DNA of 64,000 bases from Begonia masoniana (taxonomy: Eukaryota > Streptophyta > Magnoliopsida > Cucurbitales > Begoniaceae), in NCBI GenBank assembly GCA_022432975.1, contig CM039502.1:73303497-73367496 (forward strand). The letters run 5' to 3'. Positions within the stretch are counted from its first letter, which is position 1. Each line of letters begins with the position of its first letter. The position numbers and the translations under genes were made by a program. Shown here in pieces: positions 22,727-33,575 of the stretch. The notes under the pieces were generated by a model, which did no database searches, was not told the DNA's origin, and saw only the letters and a program-made list of their open reading frames with translations.

Positions 22727-23329
22727 TCCCTTTCCTCTTGGCTTCACCCCTGAAACAGGGGTATTTCAGCCCAACTGAGGATCGCTCATCGCACACCCAA
22801 ATTCCCCCTTATTTTCGTCGCCAAAACAACAAGAAAACTAGGCCAACATGCTCCATCAATCAGACCACACCTCGGCCGCGCATAAGAGAGGAAACAGGGA
22901 GAAGAACTCACCTCTTTTTGTCTAATGTGTGCATGAAATCGAAGGGGAAGAGTGGGGTTTCAGTTCACCGGAGTTCGCTCGTCGGAATGATGGCCGAGAT
23001 GTCGGGGTTGTCGGAGGAAAACGCCGGCCTCTCTCTCGCCGGGGCTCGGTTGCAAACAAACTGAATGGCTTCTTCGCGAAGCCATTCAGTTTAAAAATGT
23101 ATTTTATTTTTTTTTAGTATTTATTTATTTATTAACTAATTTACTACATTGCCCTCACGTGTTTGAACTTCCGTATTTCCGTTAAGTTCGCGTCCTCTCG
23201 ACCTAATCTTTTGGAAAATTCTCTTCCAAATAAATTCCTAAGCTTTATTAAGCTAATTAGCCTGTTAAATCTTTCACGGAACTCTAACAGGACTTTAAAT
23301 TTATTCGGTAAATTTTCTAGGTTATTACA

Positions 23330-26150
23330 TTAGCCATTCTTTTAGTGATAGTGAAAATGAAGATGGTGAGCTAATTGATGCATTCAATAACTTAGTTAAA
23401 CAATATAGCATGCTTAAGTCCAAATACAACTCTTTAAAGAAGGAAAATGCAAACCTGGTCGAAAAGCATGCTAAGGAGTGTATTTTGCATGAAAAGGAGA
23501 TAGATGATCTTAAGAGTAAAAATGAGAACTTGAATAACATTGTTCTTAAATTTACTAACGGTAGTAAGAACTTAAACATGCTGTTAGGTAGTCAAAGAGT
23601 GACATTTGATAAAGCAGGTTTATGATATGAAAAATCTAATAAAAAGAAAATTTACAAGAATTTCTTTGTTAGGTCATCTACTTGCCACGCATGTAATGAG
23701 ATAGGACATAAATCATATGAATGTCTACTAAAATTAGGAAAGATTAAATCTGGCAGGGGATTACAATGGGTTCCTAAGGGAACGAAACCTAACACTAGGA
23801 TCCAAAAGATTTGGGTACCTAAGAAGAAACTTGATTACTGTTTTGCAGGTTGATTGCTCTCTCGGGAAAAATCAATGGTACCTTGATAGTGGATGCTCGA
23901 GGCATATGACGGGAGACTCAACAAAGTTTGCCTTTGTCAACAAGAAGAAAGGGAATGTCACATTTAGTGGAAATCAAAAAAGGCAAAATTATTGGCATCG
24001 GCAATATAAGTAACCCTTCTAACCTCATCATTGAAAATATTTTATTAGTATAAGGGTTAAAAGACAATTTATTAAGTATTAGTCAATTATGTGATAAATG
24101 GTATAAAGTAGCATTCAAATCTAAATCATGCACTATTAAAGATAGTACAAGCAGTAAAATTTTATTAATTGGCTATAGTAAAGAAAATATTTATACAATT
24201 GACTTAGACCACTTGATTATGTTGATTAAAAGTGTTTTGTTGTAAATTTACTTGTTGATAGTTAGACTTGGCATAGAAGACTAGGTCACGTAGGTATGGA
24301 CACCTTAGCTAAGATTACTAAGAATAATTTAGTTAGAGGGATTCCAAAAATATCATTTGAGAAGAATAAAGTTTGTGAAGCTTGCCAAATGAGCAAGCAA
24401 ATCAAAAATTCCTTTGCATCAAAGAATGCAATTTCTACATCCAAGCCTCTACAACTACTTCACATGGACATTTTTGGTCCTTCAAACATTGCTAGTCTAG
24501 GAGGAAAATATTATGCCTTTGTCATTGTAGATGATTTCTCTAGATTCACCTGGGTATTCTTTCTAAAGTCAAAGGATGAAACTTTTGATACCTTCTCTAG
24601 CTTTAGGAAGAGAGTTCAAAATGAAAAGGAGCTCACCATTGTTGCTATTCGTAGTAATCATGGTGGAGAATTTGAGAATGTGCGATTTGAACTTTTGTGC
24701 CTCAAACATGGAATTAAGTACAATTTCTCATCTCCTAGAACCCCTCAACATAATGGTGTTGTTGAGAGGAAGAATAGGTCTTTTCAAGAGCTTGCTCGAA
24801 CCATGCTCAATGAAAACTCTCTTCCAAAATATTTCTGGGCAAAAGCTGTTTCCAGAGCTTGTTATGTACTAAACCGGATTTTCATAAGACCTATTCTAGA
24901 GAAAACTCCTTATGAGCTTTAAAATGAAAAAATCCCTTCTATCAAGTACTTTAGAGCCTTTAGTTGTAAATGTTTCATTCTTAACACCAAGGATAACTTG
25001 GGAAAATTCGATTTCAAATCTAACCTTGGAATTTTTCTTGGTTATTCCCTATCCAATAAGGCTTATAGCGTCTTTAACAAAAGAACTCTAGTTGTTGAAG
25101 AATCTGTTAATGTCAATTTTGATGTGAATCTTCAAGATTCAATCAATGTAGAAGAATATGACAATTTGGAAAAGCAAATGGATTCTCTCTCCTTAGACAA
25201 ACCTGCTGAAACCTTTCAAGAAGAAAATTTCCTAGATCCTTCTTCAAATTCTCTAGACATTGTCTCAGTCAAGGATTAAAATGCTGCTCTTCCTAAAGAT
25301 TGGAAATATGTAAAAGATCATCCTTTAGATGAAGTTCTAAGTGATCCAATATTAGGAGTCAAAACTAGAGCCTCCCTTAGAAATCTCTGTGCAAATGTAG
25401 CCTTCATCTCTCAAATAGAGCCTAAGAAGTTTGAAGAAGCCGAATTAGATGAAAATTGGATAGTTGCTATGCAAGATGAATTAAAATAATTCGAGAGGAA
25501 CAATGTATGGGAACTTGTTCCAAGGCCCAAAGATCATCCCATTATAGGAACAAAATGGGTGTTCAAGAATAAACTGGATGAAAATGGTGTTGTTGTTAGA
25601 AACAAAGCTAGGTTAGTTGCCAAATGTTACAACCAAGAAGAAGGAATAGACTTTGAAGAAACCTTTGCTCCCGTAGCTAGACTAGAATCTATTAGGATGC
25701 TCTTAGCCTATGCTTGCTATAAAAACTTCACATTCTTTCAAATGGACGTTAAGAGTGCATTTTTAAATGGTTATACCTTGAAATAAGTTTATGTAGAGCA
25801 GCCCTTAGGATTTGAAGCCTATGACAAACCTGACCATGTATATAAGCTCAAGAAGGTTTTATATGTACTGAAGCAGGCTTCTAGAACTTGGTATGATAGG
25901 TTGAAGAATTTTCTTGAGGAAAGGAAGTTCAAAAAGAGTAAAACTGATTCAACCTTATTTACCATGCAAAAGGACAGAGAAATACTCATCGTATATATCT
26001 ATGTCGATGACATTATATTTGGTTCTACTAATGTCTCACTGTTTGATGAATTCTCCTCCCTAATGCAAAGTGAATTTGAGATGAGTATGATGGGAAAGTT
26101 AAAATTCTTTTTAGGTTTTCAGATTAGTCAAACACCAGATGGCATTCTCT
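23330..26150 (+). pseudogene. SIRE-like copia gag end and pol (protease, integrase, partial RT)
   Basis: In order: a gag coiled coil rich in K/E/N (23400-23600), CCHC knuckle CHACNEIGHKSYEC (near 23685), protease YLDSGCSRHMTGD (23880), GAG-pre-integrase TWHRRLGHVGMDT-like segment (24270), integrase core (HMDIFGP; IVDDFSRFTW; HNGVVERKNR, 24460-24790), linker and RT ([30 protein letters not shown] near 26000-26027). Several nonsense codons and frameshifts occur (for example 23623, 24920, 25277, 25487, 25784). RT ends after LGFQISQTPDGILY and a short repeat of the YVDD block follows. RNase H is missing. It is non-functional. Confidence 0.88.
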
Positions 26151-26197
26151 ATATCGATGACATTATATTCGGTTCTACTAATGTCTCACTGTGTTTT
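26151..26197 (+). repeat. Second copy of a ~43 bp RT segment at the element's broken end
   Basis: 26152-26193 repeats 26000-26041 almost exactly (TCGATGACATTATATTNGG and following bases), placed right after the last RT codon that makes sense. This looks like templated filler made during end joining. Confidence 0.8.
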
Positions 26198-27292
26198 TAG
26201 ATTATATGATTAATCGATAAATTTGATTTATTAGATAAATCAACTGCTAATGAAATTTAGTAGATTTGATTAGTTAAGATTTATTTTTAAAAATTAGTTT
26301 TTGTTAAAATAAATCTGAAAAAATTAATTAAAGAGATCTATAAAAATGTCAAATTTAATTTGATAAAAAGGGTGAGAGTTAGTGAGTTAGAGAGATCTAA
26401 TCCCTTTGAGGTAAAAAGGTATGATATTTCCCGGATTTGGTTTTAGAAAAACGTTTTCTAAGATCAAAGAGAGACGTTTCATATGTTGAGAACACATCTC
26501 TCCATAACTATAAGAGTATGTTATTTTTGTAAGGCAGACGCTCACACGTCAGGAATTTAAGTGAAAAGATTTTCAGAGAAGATTCGACGGTTTCAAAAGT
26601 ACTTGATCCTAAATTAAAGTTGTTAAGATCAAACAGGAGTACCTGAGTAAAAGCGTTTCTCAAAGGGTATTTTTCTTTTACATATTTTTCAAAAATATTT
26701 TTTTTAAACTAACGATTCAATTTATAGTTATTTATAATTTTTAAAATAATTTTAAAATCACAAGAGTAACACATGTCACTATTATTATGAATAACAGTTA
26801 ATTCTAACATGTATGGAACCATCAAAACCAACCAACTTTACTTTAAAAAATAGGATTTAGTTATCATATATAATCAAAGTGTCCATTCACTTTTTTCTTC
26901 ACCCTAAACCGTCATTCTAGTGATGAACTAAGGAACTTGTCAATGAATGTGGCAAAGTTCTTGATAGGCCAACCTTTAAAATTTACCTACAGAAGAAAGC
27001 AGCAATAGAGGAGAAGTCATAGGGTGGTGACTGTCAAATACCAATCGCTAAGGTAGTGGTAAGTTTAAAAGGAAAAATTATTGCTGGTTCAAATAGGAAG
27101 TTATTGTATATGACGGAGAGAAATTGATTTAACGGAGTAATGGAAGTTAATGATAAAATATTATTATTGACGTCTTAAACTACGAGGGTTCAATTGATTA
27201 AATTGATTAAATAAAAAATTTAAAGCAGTGGTCAATTTTGATAATTACTTTATTTTAATAATATTATCTTTCGCTGCTTTGGATTTTGGATG
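26198..27292. other. Unassigned AT-rich sequence
   Basis: About 1.1 kb after the broken copia element. 26200-26760 looks like decayed LTR or spacer. It includes the string GTAAGGCAGACGCTCACACG, loosely like the AAGGCAG...GACGCCCGT part of the SIRE LTR, but there is no clear terminus. 26880-27200 has no frame with a recognisable product. It may be the upstream region of the pseudogene at 28480. Confidence 0.4.
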
Positions 27293-28154
27293 CTCTCCAC
27301 TAGGGGTGGGCACGGTCCGATTTCAAGTCCGGACCAAAACTGGACCGAACTTTCGGGAATATTTTTTCGAAACTCGGAACCGGCCCTCAGAGGAACCGGG
27401 ACCGAACCGGGACTGGACAGAAAAAATCGATCCGGTCCCGATTCCTCCCACTTTTTTTTTTTAACATTAAAATTTTTACCTCATTCGATGAATAACTCAT
27501 CTTCTTCCTCAAGCTTCAGTTCAGAAACCAGAAAACGAAGTTAGAGTTTGGCAAATCTAAGAATGGAAGTTTATTGAAGAATAAAGCATGCAGATCCATA
27601 GATGATCGAATCCATAAAATTAGCACAAACCATAAGTGAAAACAGAGGGAGAAGAAGATACAGACCTGCTTTCCAGAAAGAGTTTGTTCTGAACCAGAGC
27701 TTGGAAAGGGCCTAACGCAACGTCATCTTCAATTCTTCATCACGAATAAAGAACTTGGCCATTGACGAGTAGGCGAGGTGAGTGCTGAGGAGGGACTGGG
27801 GTCTGGTCTGGCCGTCTGGGAGTTGGGAGCCACAGAGAAGTTCGCCGTTCGCATCGAAACTTTGCCATTCGGGACTGGTAGTTTGCATCTTCGCGACTTT
27901 CAGCAGAGAGAGCTAGCTAGTTCGGGATTGGGAGACTCGGGACAGGGAGTCTGGGAGGAGTTTTAATTTCAGTGCTGCAGTCCGGTCCCGGTTCTTCAGG
28001 ATTTCAGGCACTGGACCGAAGGTCCTCGGTTCCCGTGGCTTTGGATCGAGGACCGGACCGCGGTCCATCATTTAGAGACCAAACTTGGACCGAACCCACC
28101 AGTCCAGACTAGTTCTTGGTCCGCTGTCCGGTCCTGCTCACCCCTACTCTCCAC
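27293..28154. mobile_element. hAT-like non-autonomous element with 8 bp target duplication
   Basis: The element is 27301-28146 (846 bp). Terminal repeats TAGGGGTGGGCA and its complement TGCTCACCCCTA differ by one base. It is flanked by CTCTCCAC at 27293-27300 and 28147-28154, the eight-base duplication expected of hAT. Subterminal GGTCCG/GGACCG motifs repeat at both ends. No transposase ORF. It sits about 330 bp upstream of the FCP1-like pseudogene. Confidence 0.93.
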
Positions 28155-28179
28155 TTATCTTTAGGTGCTTTGGATGGTA

Positions 28180-28325
28180 TCTCCACCTGCCTTCGTAACA
28201 CACACGGCAACGCACAATGCTGTCTCTCCACCTGCCTTTGTAACACACACGCAAATGCACAATGCTGTCTCTCCGCCTGCCTTTGTAACACACGCCAACG
28301 CACAGTGCTGTCTCTGCACCTTCCT
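28180..28325 (+). repeat. Three ~45 bp repeats upstream of the FCP1-like pseudogene
   Basis: Three copies of CTGCCTTNGTAACACACRC...GCACAATGCTGTCTCTCCAC. The hAT-like element's target sequence CTCTCCAC is the end of this repeat unit, so the transposon landed in the outermost, more diverged copy. Confidence 0.75.
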
Positions 28326-28872
28326 GTATATAACATTCGTCACTCCAACTTCCTGTCTTTCCACCTTCCTGTATCAGTATATAACATTCGCCTCTCCAGT
28401 CAGTCTCTCGTCACTCATAACTCAAGTGGCGATTCTCTACATCAATCCACTCTCCTCTCCTCTCCGAAGTACGTGTCGGCATGGCAAGACTAATCAGAGA
28501 CGGGAATTCTTCTCTAACTGAAGACGGCGGCGACGATGATGTGGTAGAAACAGACTCAAGAACTGACTTGGGTTTATCTCTAGAGAAGCTGAACTTAGGC
28601 CCTACGATTAGAAAGAGCTTATAGTTCTAGGTCTTGGTGGATTGCTTTGTCAAAGAGTCTGTCGCCGCGATACCTATAAAATTCCCAGATTTTGAGCTCC
28701 TGATTCTTCTTATGGCAGTATTTTAGGTCAAACTTTGTATTCTTTTTTTATTCAAGCGCAATAGAAATATTGCTTGATTATACTTTGCTCTCTTTGTCTC
28801 TCTTTACACAGTTTACAAAAGGCCTCACTGCGAGGATTTCATAAAGTTTTGTTTGGAGAAATTTGAAGTTGG

Positions 28873-29070
28873 CGTTGTAAAACAGAGGGTTCTCTGTTTA
28901 TGCACAGTAGAACCAAACGAAGAAGAAGAACTATTTCTATTAAATGCAACTCAAATCACAATGTAAGAGAAGTGTTTTGTACAAGTATATACCCGATGCA
29001 GTAATGATGAAAATGAAAAGTAAACTAAAAGTAAATAGTAAATAATGAAAACTATGGTTCTGTTCTAATA
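28873..29070 (-). repeat. 3' LTR of the Ale-like element
   Basis: 198 bp. On the minus strand it starts TATTAGAACAG rather than TG and ends TACAACG (an A to G change against the other copy). Followed on plus by TCCCCCC, the complement of the polypurine tract. Confidence 0.92.
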
Positions 29071-29077
29071 TCCCCCC

Positions 29078-31170
29078 TCAAGAGCAAGGCGAAAAGCCGA
29101 AGATCTTGGATAAGAACAGATGGAATTGTGAAGGCAGGAGAGGCTTTGTGAGAGCGTCGGCGAGTTGGTTCGAGGAAGGGGTGAATTTGACGGAGAGTTG
29201 CTTGGTAAACACCTTTTCTCGAACAAAATGGAAATCAATCTCGACATGTTTGGATTTGGAATGTAGAACCGGATTGGAGGCCAAATAGATGGCACTCAAG
29301 TTATCACATAGGATGAGAGGCGCGGTGGCAGGAGGAAAACCAAGCTCCTGTAAGAGCGACTGTAGCCAGAGAACTTCAGCAGCGCCATTTGCAACACTGC
29401 GATACTCAGATTCCGTGCTAGAGCGCGAGACGGCCTTTTGTTTTGCAGAGGACCAGGAGATAAGGTTGGAACCAAGAAAAATACAAAAACCACTGGTGCT
29501 CTTCCGATCATCGGGACAGGAGGCCCAATCAGCGTCGGTGTAGCAGATAAGGTCGCTGGAGCGAGAGGGCGTAAAAGAGATGCCGAGAGAAAGTGTACCT
29601 TGAAGATAGCGGAGAATCCGTTTCACAGCCTGCCAATGGACGTCAGAAGGAGAATGCATGAACTGTGAGACCTTGTTAACGGAAAAAGAGATATCCGGGC
29701 GGGTGATGCAGCAGTATTGAAGACCGCCCACTATACTGCGATATAAGAACCCATCGGGGAGAGGGAGGCCGGAGTGGAGACATAAAACAGGTCCAGCGAG
29801 CATAGGTGTCGGAACCGGTTTGCAAGAACCCATATGTGCCCTGTGAAGGAGATCAGAGATATACCTGGATTGAGAGAGATGCATACCGGTAGATGTCGCG
29901 GTGACAGAGATACCCAGAAAATAAGATAGCGGACCGAGATCTCGAACTCGAAACTGAGAATGGAGATATGATAAGAGCTGATCTATCAATGAGGCAGAAT
30001 CACCGGTCACAATGATGTCGTCCACATATACAAGCATAATGAGGACAGAGGAGGGCGTGCGACGGATGAACAGTGACGAGTCCGATCTGGAAGCGGAGAA
30101 ACCCCAGTTAAGTAAGGCAGTGTAGAGCTTGACATACCATGCTCTCGGAGATTGTTTGAGGCCGTAGAGGGCTTTATGTAGCAGACAGACAGCCGACGGA
30201 GAAGACGAGTCAATAAACCCCGGGGGTTGTTGCATGTATACCTGCTCAGATAAGTCTCCGTGTAAGAAAGCATTGCTGATGTCGAACTGTCGGATAGGCC
30301 ATCGAAAAGAGACGGCTAAGGAGAGCACTGTGCGAACAGAGGCTGGTTTTACAACAGGACTGAAGGTCTCATCGTAATCGATACCTTCAGTCTGATCATA
30401 CCTTTTGGCAACGAGACGAGCTTTGTAGCGAGAGACAGTGCCATCAGAGTTGAGCTTCGTCTTAAAGACCCACTTGTAACCAATAAGTTTTGCACTGCTG
30501 GGAAGGGGAATGAGCGTCCAAGTGCGGGTTTGGTGCAGAGCGGAAATTTCCTCATGCATGGCGGTAAGCCAATAAGGAGATTTGGCAGCCTGAGAGAAAG
30601 TGGTTGGTTCAAGGGGAGGGGCAAGAAGCAAGGCTTTAGGTTTGAAGATACCAGCTTTGGCTCTGGTAGTCATAGGATGGGGGACGGGAGCAGGGAGAGG
30701 AGGTGGGGATGGGGGTAAGGTAGGACTAGGGGAAAGTGGAGGATGAGGGAGGGGTGGAGAAGCGGGGAGGGTGGGAGGGTGGGAGGGGAGGAAGGTGGGG
30801 TATGGGAGATGGGTGGAGAAGCGGGGAGGGTGGGAGGTGAGGAAGGTGGAAGAGTGGGAGCAGTAGTAGGGGAGAGGGGGTGAGGGATAGTAGGAATAGT
30901 AAGGTGAAAAGGTGAGGAGTGAGAGGGAGGGTTAGGGGCAGAGGAGAACGGAAACTGAGACTCAACGAAGGTAACGTGACGGGAGATATAAATTTTGTGA
31001 GAGGTGGGTTCGAGACAAAGGTCACCTTTGTGATTTGGACTGGGACCTAAAAAGACACACGGGAGAGACCGAGGTTGGAGCTTGTGTCGATTGAAGGGAC
31101 GAAGAAGCGGAAAACAAAGACACCCGAAAACACGAAGAGAGAGGTAGGGGGGGTTTTGTGAAACAAACAC
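29078..31170 (-). pseudogene. Ale-like linker, reverse transcriptase and RNase H
   Basis: 31170-30670 carries the integrase C-terminus and a proline/serine/threonine-rich linker, then a frame change leads to a clean 531-codon frame (30673-29078). That frame holds WTLIPLPSSAKLIGYKWVFK, RT active site YVDDIIVTG, SYFLGI, and RNase H (CYTDADWASC; SSTESEYRSV; HVEIDFHFVREK; DALTKPL). The RT-RNase H half looks intact. The frame change falls in low-complexity repeats. Confidence 0.9.
30690..30955 (+). repeat. Homopurine, G-rich tract in the Ale-like linker
   Basis: The plus strand is almost all G and A, with repeats of GGGGAGGGTGGGAGGTGAGG type. It encodes the proline-rich linker on the minus strand. 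Long purine runs with mirror symmetry can form triplex DNA, and the many GGG/GGGG runs could form quadruplexes. Confidence 0.75.
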
Positions 31171-31189
31171 TAAAAGGGAGACTTATGTT

Positions 31190-31753
31190 TTAAGACTAGA
31201 GAGGGAGGAAATTGATGAGAGTAGTAGCGGTGAGAAAAGCATAAGGCCAGAAACGTTGAGGAATAGAAGAATGAAAAAGAAGGGAGAGGCCAGTCTCAAC
31301 CACATGACGATTTTTGCGTTCCACCCTACCATTTTGATTCGGGGTATACGGACAAGAAACACGATGCTGAATGCCCAAGGATTTAAACAAAGGAGTAAGC
31401 GATTGGAATTCACCACCCCAATCGGATTGGACAGTTTTAATTTTAAGGGAGAATTGAGTAAGGACAAATTGATAAAAATGGACAAAAGTGTTATAGACTT
31501 TGCTTTTTAACTTTAGAGGAAAAAGCCAAGTGAAACGAGTGCAGTCGTCAATAAAGAGAACAAAATAACAAGCACCCGTGGCAGAGACAATCGGGGAGGG
31601 ACCCCACACATCTGTATGAACAATATCAAATGGAAAACGAGCATGTGATTGCGAAATTGCATAAGGAAGCTGATGACATTTACTCATTTTGCACGGAATA
31701 CAAGTGTCATACAAAATATTGTCATTATTGATATTACAAACAGAAAGAACTTG
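31190..31753 (-). pseudogene. Ale-like integrase
   Basis: It is in frame with the gag segment after one TAG codon. The frame contains CIPCKMSKCHQLPY (zinc-binding part), DIVHTDVWGP, FVLFIDDCTRFTWLF, QSDWGGEF and HRVSCPYTPNQNGRVERKNR, so the D-D-35-E residues are present. A frame change near 31190 (after INFLP) moves the C-terminal part into the next ORF (31170-30670), which reads LRVFGCLCFP and GPSPNHKG. Confidence 0.9.
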
Positions 31754-33358
31754 CTAAATCACCCGTGGAGAGGGGTGGCCCAACCGGCGATGCCAGAGAA
31801 CGGCTGGAGAAGAGTCAGAAACCGGGAGCCGAGCAGCAAGGGACAAAAGGGAGGGGGAAGGGGTACGGTAGAGCCCATCCCGGAGTTCACCACGGAGGAG
31901 GAGGCGGTGAGAGAACCGATCCTTAACAAGAAAAAAAGAGGGGTGAAATTCAACGTAGGCAGAATTATCGTGGCATAATTTGGAGACACTGAGGAGATTA
32001 TGGGAAAAATGAGGAGTATGATAAACAGAATTTAACACCAATGATCGGCCAAAAGCAGGAAGAAAAGAGGAACCAGAAAGATAGAGAAGAAGAGTATTAC
32101 CTTCGGCCGTAGCAACCTGCGAAGGAACTGGAAGAAATTGAGGGTGAGTGAGGCCGTCGGAAGATTGCTGGAAATGATGGGTGGCGCCGGAATCCATTAT
32201 CCAGGATGGGGCCGGCGAGGAAGTGATCGGAGTGGGGAGAAGGCCGGTCGGCTTTGGGGAAATTACAGGGACAGATGACGGAAAGGGAAGGGAAGGGTAA
32301 ACAGGGTAATGGGTCGGGTCGAAAGAGGAGTGGGGAGAATCGGGTGGGAGAGGAGGTTGGGTCGGGTCAAGAGAGGAGGAGGTCAGGTGGGCCTGAGGCT
32401 GGGCTTGGGTATGCATAGGGGCCTGCTGGGCTGCAGAGGATAGAAAATAGCACCTGAGGGCCGAGTGGCCCAGCCGATTGCAGATCTGACATCTGGGCCG
32501 GAAAGGCGGGTTGGACCGGGGACGCCATGGGCCGGTTGGGTTCGGTGGAAGCAGCGAGCCATGGCCAGGAAAAGAGGAACCGGTCTGCGGGTTGGGCCGA
32601 GAGAAGCCAGGAGGCCGAGGGGCCCATAGGGGGCGAGGGGAACGCTGAAATACAGCGTTGGCCTGAGCTTGCGGCGACGGGAGAGCACCGGCGAGGTGTT
32701 GTTTCTCAAGCCGGAAATGGTAGCTCTGGAGAAGGGTGAAAATTTCTTCAATCGGCGGCTCGTCGGAGCGATTGGTGACAGAGGTCACAAACGGATTATA
32801 CTCGCTGCCCAAACCGCCCAGAAAATAGAGGAGCTGGTCTTGAGGAGGAACGCTATGACCGATGGCGGCCAGGGTGTTGCAGAGAGAGGTAAGTTGGTGA
32901 ATGTAGGCAGCAGCCGAGACACCGTCTTTGGACAGGCAGTGAAGTTGATTTCGGAGATCGGTTATACGGGCCAGCGAAGAAGAGGCGAAGCTCGCGGCCA
33001 AAGCTGTCCAGACAGCACGGGCAGTGGTAAAAGCAACAAATTGGGGCAGCAAGTCCTCCGACATGGAGGAGAAGATCCAGCTCAACAGTAGGCTATTGTA
33101 GCGTTGCCACAGAAGAAAATCGGGATTTTGTTCAGCGGAGAGATTGTCTAGAAACGAAGGTGGAGGTAAGTAAGTGGCATCCAGAAGGTGGGCGATGCCA
33201 TTGGCAGTGACAATGTGGAGGAGTTGAGTCTTCCAGACGAGGTAGTTTGTGGAGGTGAGTTTAGTGGTTAAGGTTTGATTTGTGGATGGAAACGGTGGGA
33301 GGGAGGCAGAGGCAGCAGGGGAAGAAGAGGAAAGAGTGGAAGGGGAGGGGAGAGCCAT
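31754..33358 (-). pseudogene. Ale-like gag-protease-GAG_pre-integrase segment
   Basis: The start chosen is the ATG at 33358 (MALPSPSTLSSSS), just after the primer site; the longer open frame upstream is LTR. Gag (NYLVWKTQLLHIVTANGIAH) comes first, then CCHC knuckle CQICNRLGHSALRC, protease IMDSGATHHF, and GAG_pre-integrase AVLWHRRLGHPSPRVI. A TAG at 31754-31756 stops the frame; integrase continues in the same frame right after it. The rest of gag-pol shows two further frame changes, so the polyprotein is only slightly damaged. Confidence 0.9.
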
Positions 33359-33365
33359 ATCACCA

Positions 33366-33377
33366 GCTCTGATACCA
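33366..33377 (-). other. Primer-binding site (tRNA-Met type) of the Ale-like element
   Basis: The plus strand reads GCTCTGATACCA; on the minus strand this is TGGTATCAGAGC, adjacent to the LTR end. Confidence 0.92.
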
Positions 33378-33575
33378 TGTTGTAAGACAGAGGGTTCTCT
33401 GTTTATGCACAGTAGAACCAAACGAAGAAGAAGAACTATTTCTATTAAATGCAACTCAAATCACAATGTAAGAGAAGTGTTTTGTACAAGTATATACCCG
33501 ATGCAGTAATGATGAAATGGGAAAGTAAACTAAAAGTAAATAGTAAATAATGAAAACTATGGTTCTGTTCTAATA
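33378..33575 (-). repeat. 5' LTR of the Ale-like element
   Basis: 198 bp; on the minus strand it starts TATTAGAACAG and ends CTTACAACA, directly before the primer site. Both copies share the TATTAG start, so the unusual TA terminus was inherited by the integrating copy. Confidence 0.92.

Larger units (their letters stand above)
15645..23329 (-). repeat. Solo LTR, family E (outermost of a three-layer stack)
   Basis: On the minus strand it starts at 23329 with TGTAATAACC and ends GGGGCGTTACA, the last six bases being 15645-15650 (TGTAAC on plus). Its body is 21082-23329. Flanks TTAGT (15640-15644) and TTAGC (23330-23334) are a five-base target duplication with one change, and lie in continuous gag codons. 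About 2.25 kb without the inserts. It holds three ~118 bp repeats (21745-22045) and an intron-like module (21615-22229). Confidence 0.85.
10621..26150 (+). mobile_element. SIRE-like Ty1/copia element, split by nested insertions, 3' truncated
   Basis: The parts are a 5' LTR (10621-11877), a tRNA-Met primer site, gag (11943-12745 and 15478-15644, then 23330 onward), and protease, integrase and RT pieces to about 26150. Gag is interrupted by organelle DNA and a hAT-like element (12746-15477) and again by a stack of solo LTRs (15645-23329). Removing the second insertion restores gag exactly, with the target TTAGT/TTAGC on either side. RNase H and the 3' LTR are missing. Long LTRs and a long gag with coiled coil and CCHC fit the SIRE/Maximus clade. 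Confidence 0.88.
28873..33575 (-). mobile_element. Ale-like Ty1/copia element, near complete
   Basis: Two 198 bp LTRs (28873-29070, 33378-33575), a minus-strand polypurine tract next to 29071, a tRNA-Met primer site (33366-33377) and one polyprotein. TSD GTTGG at 28868-28872 and 33576-33580. The LTRs differ at about five positions, so insertion is fairly recent. The short LTRs and ~4.7 kb size fit the Ale/Retrofit group. The element splits an exon of the FCP1-like gene between the Gly and Ile codons of its conserved VGIW. Confidence 0.93.

Noticed and set aside
28109..28521. Cys-rich overlapping ORFs on both strands
   Set aside because: Explained by the 45 bp tandem repeats; frames exist on both strands with no start context or domain.
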